Below are positions 1 to 9,075 of a DNA stretch of 64,000 nucleotides, piece by piece. Where the stretch lies: assembly GCF_000472445.1 (NCBI RefSeq), contig NZ_AXAJ01000001.1, positions 868,643 through 932,642 of the forward strand. Reading direction: 5' to 3'. Every line of letters starts with the position of its first letter. Positions within the stretch are counted from its first letter, which is position 1. The DNA comes from Burkholderia sp. WSM2230 (GTDB lineage: Bacteria; Pseudomonadota; Gammaproteobacteria; Burkholderiales; Burkholderiaceae). The notes under the pieces were generated by a model. That model made no database searches and was not told the origin of the DNA. It saw nothing but the letters and a program-made list of their open reading frames with translations. A program made the translations under genes and the position numbers.

Positions 1-1044
1 CGGATGCGCGAATATCTGGAACCGCGCGGCATTACGGTCATGGAAACCGATCTCGGCGAGCGCATCCAGCAGCTCGATCATCAGGACCCGAGCCATATGG
101 TCGTGCCCGCGGTTCACAAGCTGCGCGCCGATGTCGCGCAACTGTTCGGCCGAACCATCGGCACCGATCCGGGCAATAGCGACATTCACTACCTCGCGGA
201 AAGCCAGCGCATGAATACGCGGCCTTATTTCGTGCGCGACAAGACAGCGGGTATGACCGGCTGCAATTTCGCCGTGGCCGAGACGGGTACGGTCGTGGTG
301 TGCACGAACGAAGGCAACGCCGATCTTTCGGCGAATGTGCCGCCGTTGCATATCGCGTCGATTGGTATCGAGAAGCTGATTCCCAAGGTCGCCGATCTGG
401 GCGTGTTCATCCGCATGCTGTCGCGCAGCGCCCTCGGTTCGCCGATCACGCAATACACGTCGCATTTTCGCGCGCCGCGTCCGGGCACGGAGATGCATTT
501 CATCCTCGTCGATCATGGCCGCTCCGAACGGCTCGCGATGGACGACTTCTGGTACTCGCTGAAATGCATCCGCTGCGGCGCATGCATGAATACGTGTCCG
601 GTGTACCGGCGCAGCGGCGGGCTCTCGTATGGCGGCACGTATTCGGGGCCGATCGGCGCGATCATCAACCCGACGTTCGATCTGAAACGCTATAGCGCGC
701 TGCCTTTTGCGTCGACGCTCAACGGCAGTTGCACGAACGTGTGTCCGGTGAAGATCAACATTCATGAGCAGATCTACAAATGGCGCACGGTGATTGCCGA
801 GCGTCACGAAGTGCCCTTTGTGAAGCAGGAAGTGTTGAAGATGGCAGGGCGCCTGCTGGCGAGTCCAACCTTGTATCGCGCGACGGTCGCGTCGATGAGC
901 GGTGCATTGCGGCGGCTGCCGAACTTCCTCCTGTATAACCCCCTGAATATCTGGGGCAGGCAACGCGAGTTGCCCGAAGCACCCAGGCAGACCTTCCACG
1001 CCTGGTACAAGAAAAACCGCGGAGGTGACAATGGGAACGCGTGA
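1..1044 (+). CDS. lutB: LutB, lactate-oxidation iron-sulfur protein (5' end cut by window)
   Basis: Middle subunit of the LutABC L-lactate oxidation complex, an electron-transfer protein that combines a LUD domain with ferredoxin-type Fe-S clusters. The reading frame is open from the first base, so about 120 N-terminal residues are missing compared with the usual length of about 470. Visible are the LUD portion (GTVVVCTNEGNADL) and two cysteine clusters, CIRCGACMNTCPV and a later SCTNVCPVKINIHEQ, as expected for two [4Fe-4S] centres. Its stop overlaps lutC by 14 bp, so the two are translationally coupled. lutA should lie just upstream. Family assignment is firm; lactate as substrate is inferred from the family. 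Confidence 0.9.
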   Translation, partial: RMREYLEPRGITVMETDLGERIQQLDHQDPSHMVVPAVHKLRADVAQLFGRTIGTDPGNSDIHYLAESQRMNTRPYFVRDKTAGMTGCNFAVAETGTVVVCTNEGNADLSANVPPLHIASIGIEKLIPKVADLGVFIRMLSRSALGSPITQYTSHFRAPRPGTEMHFILVDHGRSERLAMDDFWYSLKCIRCGACMNTCPVYRRSGGLSYGGTYSGPIGAIINPTFDLKRYSALPFASTLNGSCTNVCPVKINIHEQIYKWRTVIAERHEVPFVKQEVLKMAGRLLASPTLYRATVASMSGALRRLPNFLLYNPLNIWGRQRELPEAPRQTFHAWYKKNRGGDNGNA

Positions 1045-1621
1045 GGCTTTTCTCGCCAAGGTGCGGCAGGCGCAACCGGCCGCGCGGGCGCGTCCCCAAG
1101 TGCCGCTGTTCGACGCAACAGGCGGCGATCTGCGCGCCCGCTTTACGGCTGCGTTGCAAACGATGGGCGGTACATGCGTGGAAGTGCAGGCCGCATCCGA
1201 TGTGCTGGACGTGATCCGCGAGCGCTTTGGCGCAACGGTGTCTATCGCCTCGGCCACCGCTGAAGTGCCTGGCACCCGCGAACTGACCGCCAACACCGAG
1301 CCAGCGTCGTTGCACGACGTCGATGTCGGCGTGGTGCGCGCACGTTTCGGTGTCGCGGAGACGGGCTCCGTGTGGTTCAGCGAACGCGAGTACGTAGTCA
1401 ACGCGTTGGGCTACATCGTGCAGCATCTGGTGGTGCTGCTCGATCCGTCGCAACTGGTGGACGGCTTGCAGGACGTCTACCGGCGCGACGACTTCCGCGA
1501 CGCCCGCTACGCGGCGCTCGTCACGGGGCCTTCCGCGACTGCTGACATAGAAGGCGTGCTGATTCGCGGCGCGCAGGGCGTGCGTTCGCTGACAGTCGTG
1601 TGGCTGCCGGGCAACCCGTAG
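1031..1621 (+). CDS. lutC: LutC, LUD-domain lactate utilization protein
   Basis: Third subunit of the LutABC lactate-oxidation system, a single LUD-domain protein of 196 residues. Family features include ASATAEVPGTRELT, the GVAETGSVWFSE segment and the C-terminal GPSATADIEGVLIRGAQGVRSLTVVWL. A GTG at 1025 is in frame, but GGAGG at 1021-1025 sits inside or beside it and is correctly spaced for the ATG at 1031, so the ATG is preferred. It overlaps the end of lutB and closes the operon. The next operon starts after only about 50 bp. Confidence 0.9.
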   Translation: MGTREAFLAKVRQAQPAARARPQVPLFDATGGDLRARFTAALQTMGGTCVEVQAASDVLDVIRERFGATVSIASATAEVPGTRELTANTEPASLHDVDVGVVRARFGVAETGSVWFSEREYVVNALGYIVQHLVVLLDPSQLVDGLQDVYRRDDFRDARYAALVTGPSATADIEGVLIRGAQGVRSLTVVWLPGNP

Positions 1622-1645
1622 CAGCAGTGGAGTTTGCTATCATCA

Positions 1646-1661
1646 CTGTATAAACATACAG
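1646..1661 (+). promoter_or_regulatory. LexA (SOS) box before the FAN1-helicase operon
   Basis: CTGTATAAACATACAG fits the CTG-N10-CAG LexA consensus with an AT-rich centre. It lies just upstream of the FAN1-like gene and is the only recognisable operator there. It predicts induction of the two-gene repair operon by DNA damage. Confidence 0.8.
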
Positions 1662-1675
1662 GTCATGCAAACTCC

Positions 1676-3550
1676 GTGGCAACCGATGCTCCGCCGGATT
1701 CCCTCGCCGGCGTTCCTTACTATCTGCTGAACTTAGAGCGTGCGCTCGCATGGCTCGCGCAACGTTACGACGACTTGCTCGATGCAGGCGAGCGAGCGTT
1801 TTTCGGCGCGTTTGCATTACTGCCTCAGGCTTCGCGGGCCTTGCTGGTTCGCATGCTGATGCGCAAGGGCACGCTGTTTCGCGCGAGCCGCCTCGCTTAT
1901 GAGGAAATCGGCTGCCCCTTGCAAGCGGCCGCGCCGATCATCGCGCTTGGCTGGCTGGACGCGGCGCCTAACCTGACTCTCGACGATCTGTTCGCGCTCA
2001 CCACGCGTGCCGAACTGCTGGATATTTTCGCGGATGCACTCGCATTGATTCCCGGCGCGCGCAGCCTGCGCAAGCCCGAGTTGCTGGACGCATTGCGTCC
2101 GTTTCATGCCCAACGGGATGAGCGCGAGTGCGGCAACGACAGCGGCGGCGCTGCGCGTCCGTTGTCCGCGTGGCATCCTCATTCGGGCGATTGCGTGTTT
2201 CGCGTGGACATCGCGCCGCTGTGCGAGCGTTTGCGGCTGATGTTCTTCGGCAATTTGCAGCAGGATTGGTCCGAGTTCGTGCTCGCGGATCTTGGCGTGT
2301 TCCAGTATGAGAAGGTCGCGTTCGCGCCGTCATCGCGTGCATTCCAGCGGCGCGCGGATGTCGACGTGTATCTCGCGTTGCATGCATGTCGCGAGGAACT
2401 GGAGTCGATAGAGTCGTTCGGATCGCTGATCAATTGCGAAGAAGAGGAGGCGGCGCTCAATGAGCTCGTCGCGCGCGTTCGGGCAGTAGAGGCCTCAAAT
2501 TCATGGCTTGAAATGCGCCGCGCGAAGCTGCTCTTTCGCATCGGCCAGCATTGCGAACGGCGGCAGATGTGGCCTGCGGCACTGGCCGTCTACGAGCTAT
2601 GCGCCTGGCCCGGCGCGCGTCATCGACGCATGCGCGTGCTCGAGCGCAGCGAGCGTTTCGACGCAGCGCTTGCGCTCGCGTCACAGGCTGCCGCGTCGCC
2701 TGAGAGCGAGGAAGAGGCGCAGCGCATCGCGCGTATGCTGCCGCGCTTGCGGCGCAAGCTGGGTGAGCCGGCGGTCCGCGTGCGTGCTGCACGCGCCGCT
2801 GAACGCAGCATGTTGATCTTGCCGAGGCCGCAAGCGCCGCACGCGGGGCAGCCGTCGCACGCGCCGCAGACGGTCGAATATGTCGTGCGCGATCATCTGA
2901 CTTGCGAAGCGGCGCCGGTTCATTACGTAGAGAACGCGCTGATCAACTCGCTGTTCGGCTTGCTTTGCTGGGAACCGGTGTTTGCGGCGCTGCCGGGTGC
3001 GTTTTTCCATCCGTTTCAGCGCGGTCCGGCCGATCTTCACGCGCCGGACTTTCATGCGCGCCGCGCCGTACAATTCGCCGCGTGCCTTGGGCAACTCGAT
3101 AGAAACGTGTATCGCGAGACAATTTTGCGGCATCTGCATGAGAAGGCCGGTGTGCAGTCGCCGTTCGTATTCTGGGGACTGCTCACGCCCGAACTCGTCA
3201 CGACCGCGCTCGACTGTCTGCCGGCCGCTCATCTGAAGCTGTGGTTCGAGCGTTTGCTAAGGGACGTGCGCGCCAATCGCTCCGGTCTGCCGGACCTGAT
3301 ACGCTTCTGGCCCGCCGAACGCCGTTACGAACTGATCGAAGTGAAGGGCCCGGGCGATCGTCTGCAGGACAACCAGATCCGCTGGCTCGCGTACTGTGTG
3401 CAGCACGGCATGCCGGTGCGCGTGCTGGACGTGCGTTGGGCCGACGAAGCGCAGGGCGATACGTGCGACGATTCAGCTATAGATAAAGCCGTCGATGCAG
3501 CCCTCGATCCAACCGCGTCTGCCGCGTCCATAGCGGAGCGCGCCACATGA
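1676..3550 (+). CDS. FAN1-like structure-specific nuclease with VRR-NUC domain
   Basis: Bacterial homologue of Fanconi-associated nuclease 1, which cuts 5' flaps and processes interstrand cross-links. The C-terminal VRR-NUC domain has the PD-(D/E)XK core: D540 in LPDLIRFW, E555 and K557 in IEVKGPGDRLQDNQ. The 15- and 2-residue spacing equals that of human FAN1 D960/E975/K977. N-terminal residues (RLAYEEIGCPL, LTLDDLFALTTRAELLDIF) resemble the FAN1 SAP/winged-helix region. An in-frame TTG at 1634 lies upstream of the LexA box and would place the operator inside the gene, so the GTG at 1676 (624 aa) is preferred, although no good ribosome site precedes it. The stop overlaps the helicase start as ATGA. 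Confidence 0.85.
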   Translation: MATDAPPDSLAGVPYYLLNLERALAWLAQRYDDLLDAGERAFFGAFALLPQASRALLVRMLMRKGTLFRASRLAYEEIGCPLQAAAPIIALGWLDAAPNLTLDDLFALTTRAELLDIFADALALIPGARSLRKPELLDALRPFHAQRDERECGNDSGGAARPLSAWHPHSGDCVFRVDIAPLCERLRLMFFGNLQQDWSEFVLADLGVFQYEKVAFAPSSRAFQRRADVDVYLALHACREELESIESFGSLINCEEEEAALNELVARVRAVEASNSWLEMRRAKLLFRIGQHCERRQMWPAALAVYELCAWPGARHRRMRVLERSERFDAALALASQAAASPESEEEAQRIARMLPRLRRKLGEPAVRVRAARAAERSMLILPRPQAPHAGQPSHAPQTVEYVVRDHLTCEAAPVHYVENALINSLFGLLCWEPVFAALPGAFFHPFQRGPADLHAPDFHARRAVQFAACLGQLDRNVYRETILRHLHEKAGVQSPFVFWGLLTPELVTTALDCLPAAHLKLWFERLLRDVRANRSGLPDLIRFWPAERRYELIEVKGPGDRLQDNQIRWLAYCVQHGMPVRVLDVRWADEAQGDTCDDSAIDKAVDAALDPTASAASIAERAT

Positions 3551-5811
3551 CCTACGTCGTCGCCGTTCGAGCGATGTGCGAGTTCACCGCAAGACGGGGC
3601 GACCTCGATCTGCGCTTCACTCCGGCGCCCACTTCGCTGGAAGGCATGGCGGGCCATGTGACCGTCGCCGGGCGCCGCACGAGCGGCTACGAAAGCGAAA
3701 TCGCGCTGACAGGTACGCATCGCAACCTGACCGTTCGAGGCCGCGCAGACGGCTACGATCCAGCGGCGAACCGTCTCGAAGAGATCAAGACGCATCGCGG
3801 CGATCTCGAGCGGATGCCCGCCAATCACCGCGCGCTGCATTGGGCGCAGGCACTGGTGTACGGCCACTTGCTGTGCCGCGCGCGAGCCCTTGCGGAGTTG
3901 AATGTGGCGCTCGTGTACTTCGACGTCGGCAGTCAGAAAGAAACGGTGCTCACGCAAAAGCATACGGCGCGCGAGTTGGAGATTTTTTTCGTCGAGCACT
4001 GCGAGCGGTTTCTCGATTGGGCCGTGCAGGAGGAAGCGCACCGTGCCGCGCGCAACGCGGCGCTCAGCGCATTGCAGTTTCCGCATGCGCAATTTCGCAG
4101 CGGGCAGCGGGAACTGGCGGTGTCCGTCTATCGCGCCGCGCGCGACGGCAAACCGCTGATGGCGCAGGCGCCTACCGGCATCGGCAAGACGCTCGCCACG
4201 ATTTTTCCGTTGCTGAAGGCGTGCGCGGCGGATCACATCGACCGGGTGTTTTTCCTCACCGCAAAAACGCCGGGTCGCGCGCTGGCGCTCGACGCAATCG
4301 ACACGCTGCACCAGAGCGCGGCGCCCTTGCCATTGCGAACTCTCGAACTGGTCGCACGCGACAAAGCCTGCGAACATCCGGACAAAGCCTGCAATGGCGA
4401 GTCGTGTCCGCTCGCGCGCGGCTTTTATGACCGGCTCGACGCGGCTCGCAGTACGGCGCTCGCGCGAGCGCGTCTGGATCGTGCGGCGGTGCGCGAAGCG
4501 GCGCTCGCGCATGACGTCTGTCCGTATTACCTGGCGCAGGAACTCGCGCGCTGGGCCGACGTCGTGGTGGGCGACTACAACTATTACTACGACAGCAGTG
4601 CGATGCTCCATGCGCTCACGCAGATCAACCAGTGGCGCGTCGGCGTGCTCGTCGACGAGGCGCACAATCTTTTGGACCGCGCGCGCCGCATGTACACGGC
4701 GTCCCTGGATCAGGCGGCGTTGCGGCTTGCGCGCAAGACTGCGCCGCTCGCGTTGCGCAAGCCGCTCGAACGTTTGCAACGCGAATGGAATGCGGTCAAG
4801 CGCGGGCAAGACGCGCCGTATCAGGTCTATGCCGACGTGCCGGCCAAGCTGCTCGCGGCCGCGCAGAATCTGATCGGCGCGGTTACGGATCAGCTTGCCG
4901 AAGCGCCGCTTTCAATCGACGAGGCATCGCTGCGGTTTTTCTTCGACGCTATGCATTTTGTTGCGTTGGCCGAGCAGTTCGGCGAGCATTCGATTTTCGA
5001 CATCACGCTCAGCACGGATCGCCACGCGCCGCGAGACAAAACGAGCTGCGTGCTGTGCGTGCGCAACGTGATTCCCGCGCCGTTTCTCGCGCCGCGGTAT
5101 GCAGCGGCGCGTACCACCGTCCTGTTTTCCGGCACGCTCACGCCACATCATTTCTACCGTGACACGCTCGGGCTCGCCCAGGATACGCAATGGCTCGACG
5201 TAGAAGGACCGTTTCGCGCGGAGCAGTTGCGCGTACGGGTGGCGGGCAATGTATCCACGCGTTGGCGCGATCGCAACCGTTCGCTGGAGCCCATTGTCGA
5301 TCTGATCGCGGCGCAGTACTCGGCGCAGCCCGGAAATTACCTGGGGTTCCTGAGCAGTTTCGAGTATTTGCAGCAGGTGGTTGCGCTAATGCGCGAGCGG
5401 CATCCCGGCCTGCCCGTGTGGGCCCAGGAACCGCGCATGGACGAGGCGGCCCGCGACGCCTTCCTCGCGCGCTTTCGCACCACGAATCAGGGCGTCGGCT
5501 TCGCGGTGCTCGGCGGCGCGTTTTCAGAAGGCGTCGATCTGGTCGGACAGCAGTTGATCGGCGCCTTCATCGCGACGCTCGGCTTGCCGCAAATGAACGA
5601 GGTGAACGAACAGATGCGCCGCACGATGGAGGCGCGTTTTGGCAACGGTTACGAATACATGTACCTGTACCCCGGTTTGCAAAAAGTCGTGCAGGCGGCC
5701 GGGCGGGTAATACGCACGGAGCACGACGAGGGCGTCGTGCATCTGATCGACGACCGTTACAGGCGGCCCGAGGTGCGCCGCCTGTTGCCCCGCTGGTGGC
5801 AGGTTCACTAG
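3547..5811 (+). CDS. XPD/DinG-like Fe-S helicase with N-terminal PD-(D/E)XK-like domain
   Basis: Superfamily 2 DNA helicase, 754 aa, coupled by a 4-bp overlap to the FAN1-like gene. Motif I is APTGIGKT (K214) and motif II is VDEAH (370-373). Four cysteines between them (C275, C282, C287, C325) match the Fe-S cluster of XPD/DinG-type helicases. C-terminal motifs include FSGTLTP, GAFSEGVDL and QAAGRVIRTEHDEG. Residues 1-110 are not helicase: GRADGYD (D68) followed by EIK (E79, K81) and HWAQALVYG resemble the Cas4/RecB-type PD-(D/E)XK nuclease core. The protein probably unwinds damaged DNA and may also cut it, together with FAN1. The nuclease activity is an inference from the motif. Confidence 0.85.
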   Translation: MTYVVAVRAMCEFTARRGDLDLRFTPAPTSLEGMAGHVTVAGRRTSGYESEIALTGTHRNLTVRGRADGYDPAANRLEEIKTHRGDLERMPANHRALHWAQALVYGHLLCRARALAELNVALVYFDVGSQKETVLTQKHTARELEIFFVEHCERFLDWAVQEEAHRAARNAALSALQFPHAQFRSGQRELAVSVYRAARDGKPLMAQAPTGIGKTLATIFPLLKACAADHIDRVFFLTAKTPGRALALDAIDTLHQSAAPLPLRTLELVARDKACEHPDKACNGESCPLARGFYDRLDAARSTALARARLDRAAVREAALAHDVCPYYLAQELARWADVVVGDYNYYYDSSAMLHALTQINQWRVGVLVDEAHNLLDRARRMYTASLDQAALRLARKTAPLALRKPLERLQREWNAVKRGQDAPYQVYADVPAKLLAAAQNLIGAVTDQLAEAPLSIDEASLRFFFDAMHFVALAEQFGEHSIFDITLSTDRHAPRDKTSCVLCVRNVIPAPFLAPRYAAARTTVLFSGTLTPHHFYRDTLGLAQDTQWLDVEGPFRAEQLRVRVAGNVSTRWRDRNRSLEPIVDLIAAQYSAQPGNYLGFLSSFEYLQQVVALMRERHPGLPVWAQEPRMDEAARDAFLARFRTTNQGVGFAVLGGAFSEGVDLVGQQLIGAFIATLGLPQMNEVNEQMRRTMEARFGNGYEYMYLYPGLQKVVQAAGRVIRTEHDEGVVHLIDDRYRRPEVRRLLPRWWQVH

Positions 5812-5834
5812 AGCGTTAGCGTCCGCCCGGTGCG

Positions 5835-8567
5835 TCACTCATGCGGCGAGGTCGAACCTGGATTCGCGGGCGTACCTGGGCCGCCTGCTGGCTTCGAGTC
5901 GACAGGAATCTGATCTTCCACTGGCGCGTCGCCTTTTGACGCGCCATCGGACGAAGCACCGTCGGCGGACGAATGGCTCGAAGGCGATTGTGCCGATTCT
6001 GGCGGCCGCTGCGATTCCTGCTTCGGCGGCTCGGCTGCTTCGACGCGCGGCGCGACGCTTTCCGGGTCCCACGTCAGCAGGTTGCGTTGCGGGTTCGCGA
6101 TCTCGATGCCACGCTCTCGGAACTGGTCGAGAATGCGCCGGTTGAATTCGCGCTGAACGCCCCAGCGTGCGGAGTCGCGGCATTGCATCTGGCCGGCCAG
6201 CGTCACAGCCGAGCCGTCTACTGCATCGACACCCCAGAAGCTGAAGTCGGACAGAATGCCGTCCTTGAACTTCTCGTCCTCGCGCAGCGCGGCGCCGATT
6301 TCCTTGAGCGTATCGATTGCGAGATCCACATCCTGTCCGAACACGATGTTCACGCGCACCGCCGCATTGCCGATGCCACGATTCGTATTGTTGACCGTCG
6401 ACACCGAACTGAACGGCACGGTGAACAGCGAACCGTCGCTGCCGCGCAAACGTACCGTGCGGATCGACAGATACTCGACGGTGCCGGACACGCCCGCGAC
6501 CGTCACCCAGTCGCCGACCTGCATGGCGTTTTCCATCAGCAGAAAAATGCCGGTAATGAAGTCCTGCACGAGCTTTTGCGAGCCGAAGCCGAGCGCCACC
6601 CCGAAGATACTGGCGCCCGCAAGAAGCGGCCCGATGTTCACGCCGAGTTCGCTCAAGCCGGTCAGCACGACCACAAGCGCGATCGCGCAGAAGAGGGCGG
6701 TACGCAGCATCGGCAGCAGTGTGCGCAAACGCGCGGCGCGCACCAGATCGCCGCTCGTGGTCCAGCGGTCGAGCCGCCGTTCCACCGACACGTTCACGCT
6801 CTCCCACACGAGCAGCGCGATCACGGCCGCCACGCCGATCGTGACGAGGGCCGACGCGAGGCGGTGGCCGATACTGCCTTCGCGGAACAGTTCGCCGATG
6901 TCCACGCCCCACACCGCCAGCAGCGCAAACGCGGTCACGATACCGATGATCCACGAAACGACCCGCCTGAGCAGCGGGTAGTAGCGGTACGCGTGCTGAT
7001 GCACGAGCGACCTGTCGGCGTCTTCGCGCCCGTTGAAGAGCCGCGCCAGTCCGCCGAAGATCACGATGGCGAGCACGCGCGCGCCAACCAGAACCGCGAG
7101 CGACATGCCGCCCAGCTGCAGCAACGCGTGGTACCCGTTCTGCACGTCGAGCGCCCAGATGAACCACAGCGCCATCACGACGAACACCGCGAGCCATGCC
7201 CACGCATCGGCGAGTGCATTGCCGGCCATTTCAAGCGACTTGCGCGCGGCGGCGCGCTGCCGGATCAGCTCGCCCACCGGCTTCGCGCATTGCACGATGA
7301 GGATCGACAGCATCACATGGCCGGCGAGCGCGACGACCTTCATCAAAGCGAGGTGCGCGGCCTCGTTCAGGCCGAGCGACCTGGCGATTTCCGCCATCGC
7401 CGAGCCGACGCCCACCACGCTGACAATGCGGATCACCCAGCGATGCAGGAAGACGGACCACGCATCGCTCATGCGCAACAGACGCAGACGCGGCGCAGCC
7501 GGCTGCAGGAAGAAGGCGCTGACGATCACGACCAGGCGGCACAGCACATAAATGTCGACGAGCGAATCGAGTGCGCGGTCTTGCGGCGTGTTGTCGTTGG
7601 TGAAGAGCGACATGAGGGCACTCGAGGCGCCGACGAACACCGCCAGCGGCACGAGCCGCAGCACCGTGACCAGCAGCGCGCGGGGCAGGCGCTGCAGGAG
7701 TGTCCAGTGATGCGTGGCGTTCTGCTTGCCTTTCGCCTCGGCTGCCTTGCCGGTGGCGGCGGACGGCGCGGGAGTGGGCGTCACCGGAGGCTGGCCGGTT
7801 GCGGGTGTAGATGGCGCGCTCGTCGCCGCCGTTGCCGCGGCTTGCTTTGCCGCCGCTTTGGACTCTGCGTCGGCCCGCGCCTCGGCGACCGGCGGCGCGG
7901 GCAAAGGCGGCGCGCCGTGTGCCGCGTCGGCAGGCTGTGGTTTGACGTCGACCGGCAAGTCGGTGCGCGGCGCATCCGCGGGATCGCCGTGTTCGCGGCG
8001 CGCGGCGAGGGCACGATATGCGCGACGCAGCAGACGCCGCGCGAGCCATTCGAGCGCAAGCGCCGGCAACAGCGCGGCCAGCAGCGACCATGCGACGTGC
8101 GCGAGGATGGAGCGCGCTTGCGGACTGGTCGATTGCCAGTTCCACCACGCGCGCACCGATGCCACGTCGAGCAGCGCTGCCACCGAGTTGCGCAGCGACG
8201 CGCCCAGATGGACGGCCCAGTGTGCGCCCTGACGCGCGAGTTGCGAGGCCAGGCCATTGGACTTGAACGCGGCGGGCACGAGCGCGGCGGCGCCGCTCGC
8301 GGCCGCCGGCGCCGAGGCGGGCGTCGCGGCGGATGCCGGTGCGCTGAGCGCGCCGGCCGCGGCGATGGCCTGCAAGGTGTCGGCGACCTGTGCGCGGCGT
8401 TTTGGATCGTTGAGCACCGAGAGCGCCTGGCGCGCCTGGTCGGGAGTCAGGGTAACGGCGGTGCCGGAAGCCGCCGAGGCGGGCGTGGCGGGCGTCACCG
8501 CGGCAAAAACGGGCGGAGCGCCGAGAGTCAGCAGAACGACGAAGCAGGCGTGTAGTAGTTTGCGCAT
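5835..8567 (-). CDS. Large MscS-family mechanosensitive ion channel
   Basis: Inner-membrane small-conductance mechanosensitive channel of the long MscK/YbiO/YnaI type, 910 aa. An N-terminal signal peptide (residues 1-22, ending PPVFA) is followed by an Ala/Pro-rich periplasmic stretch and, around residues 205-280, a low-complexity Pro/Ala/Lys linker. Many hydrophobic segments follow. The MscS core has the pore helix and beta domain, with GASIFGVALGFGSQKLVQDF and MQVGDWVTVAGVSGTVEYL. The tail is rich in Pro, Ser and Glu and probably disordered. It should release solutes on hypo-osmotic shock. The gene converges on the helicase gene with a 23-bp gap. Confidence 0.9.
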   Translation of the reverse strand: MRKLLHACFVVLLTLGAPPVFAAVTPATPASAASGTAVTLTPDQARQALSVLNDPKRRAQVADTLQAIAAAGALSAPASAATPASAPAAASGAAALVPAAFKSNGLASQLARQGAHWAVHLGASLRNSVAALLDVASVRAWWNWQSTSPQARSILAHVAWSLLAALLPALALEWLARRLLRRAYRALAARREHGDPADAPRTDLPVDVKPQPADAAHGAPPLPAPPVAEARADAESKAAAKQAAATAATSAPSTPATGQPPVTPTPAPSAATGKAAEAKGKQNATHHWTLLQRLPRALLVTVLRLVPLAVFVGASSALMSLFTNDNTPQDRALDSLVDIYVLCRLVVIVSAFFLQPAAPRLRLLRMSDAWSVFLHRWVIRIVSVVGVGSAMAEIARSLGLNEAAHLALMKVVALAGHVMLSILIVQCAKPVGELIRQRAAARKSLEMAGNALADAWAWLAVFVVMALWFIWALDVQNGYHALLQLGGMSLAVLVGARVLAIVIFGGLARLFNGREDADRSLVHQHAYRYYPLLRRVVSWIIGIVTAFALLAVWGVDIGELFREGSIGHRLASALVTIGVAAVIALLVWESVNVSVERRLDRWTTSGDLVRAARLRTLLPMLRTALFCAIALVVVLTGLSELGVNIGPLLAGASIFGVALGFGSQKLVQDFITGIFLLMENAMQVGDWVTVAGVSGTVEYLSIRTVRLRGSDGSLFTVPFSSVSTVNNTNRGIGNAAVRVNIVFGQDVDLAIDTLKEIGAALREDEKFKDGILSDFSFWGVDAVDGSAVTLAGQMQCRDSARWGVQREFNRRILDQFRERGIEIANPQRNLLTWDPESVAPRVEAAEPPKQESQRPPESAQSPSSHSSADGASSDGASKGDAPVEDQIPVDSKPAGGPGTPANPGSTSPHE

Positions 8568-9075
8568 AAGGTATGAGACGGGGCTGCGGAGTGCGAGGGC
8601 TCGCAGGACGCATGCGCCGGTCTGGCGATTTTTGGCTCGGCCTTGACCGACACGGCTTTAGCGGTACAAGTTCCTGCGGGGGGCGTTGCTGGGTGACGAC
8701 TGCCGGCTCGCGAAGGCGCGCGGCGTCGGCAAGAGGCGGTAGCAAATTGCTTGCCTGTACGTCGTCGGCAGGGCGGGAGGTGGCCGACGGGCCGGTTGCT
8801 CGTCGGTCGTTACGAGGTCGAGGGGTGTGGATGGATGTGGGTGCGCGGGGCCGAGCCTGGGTGGGCGGATGGGCGCGAATGGACGTGGGCGCGCGTGGCT
8901 GGGTCTCGGCGGGCGCGAACGGGCGCTAGGGCCTTGGGTGGGTACTTGCACAGCCCCCCGGCGCTTCCAACACCCCCATCGCGCAGCAAGCCGCAACGCA
9001 GCCCGCTGCGTTAGGGGGTACCCTCCAATCGCCCAGCAAGCCGCAACGCGACCCGCTCAATATAACGCCAAAACC
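8568..9075. other. 508-bp intergenic region with G-rich and direct repeats, no gene seen
   Basis: Lies between two minus-strand genes. Positions about 8825-8930 are strongly G-rich on the plus strand and hold degenerate copies of an ATGGAYGTGGGYGCGCG-like unit. Reading frames here have no family-like features. The stretch next to the VpsR-like gene holds the direct repeat listed separately. Confidence 0.5.
8979..9057. repeat. Direct repeat of about 29 bp, two copies 50 bp apart
   Basis: Copies at 8979-9007 and 9029-9057 share the core CAGCAAGCCGCAACGC and flanking ATCGC and CCCGCT, differing at about three positions. They lie just downstream of the VpsR-like gene. No function is evident. Confidence 0.6.

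Noticed and set aside
1634..1675. TTG start for the FAN1-like gene
   Set aside because: It would place the LexA operator inside the coding region and the residues before the GTG at 1676 have no FAN1 character.
5973..8555. Open frame of 860 codons on the plus strand
   Set aside because: It is antisense to the MscS channel gene, has no ribosome site or domain, and is His/Arg/Gln-rich in the way of high-GC shadow frames.
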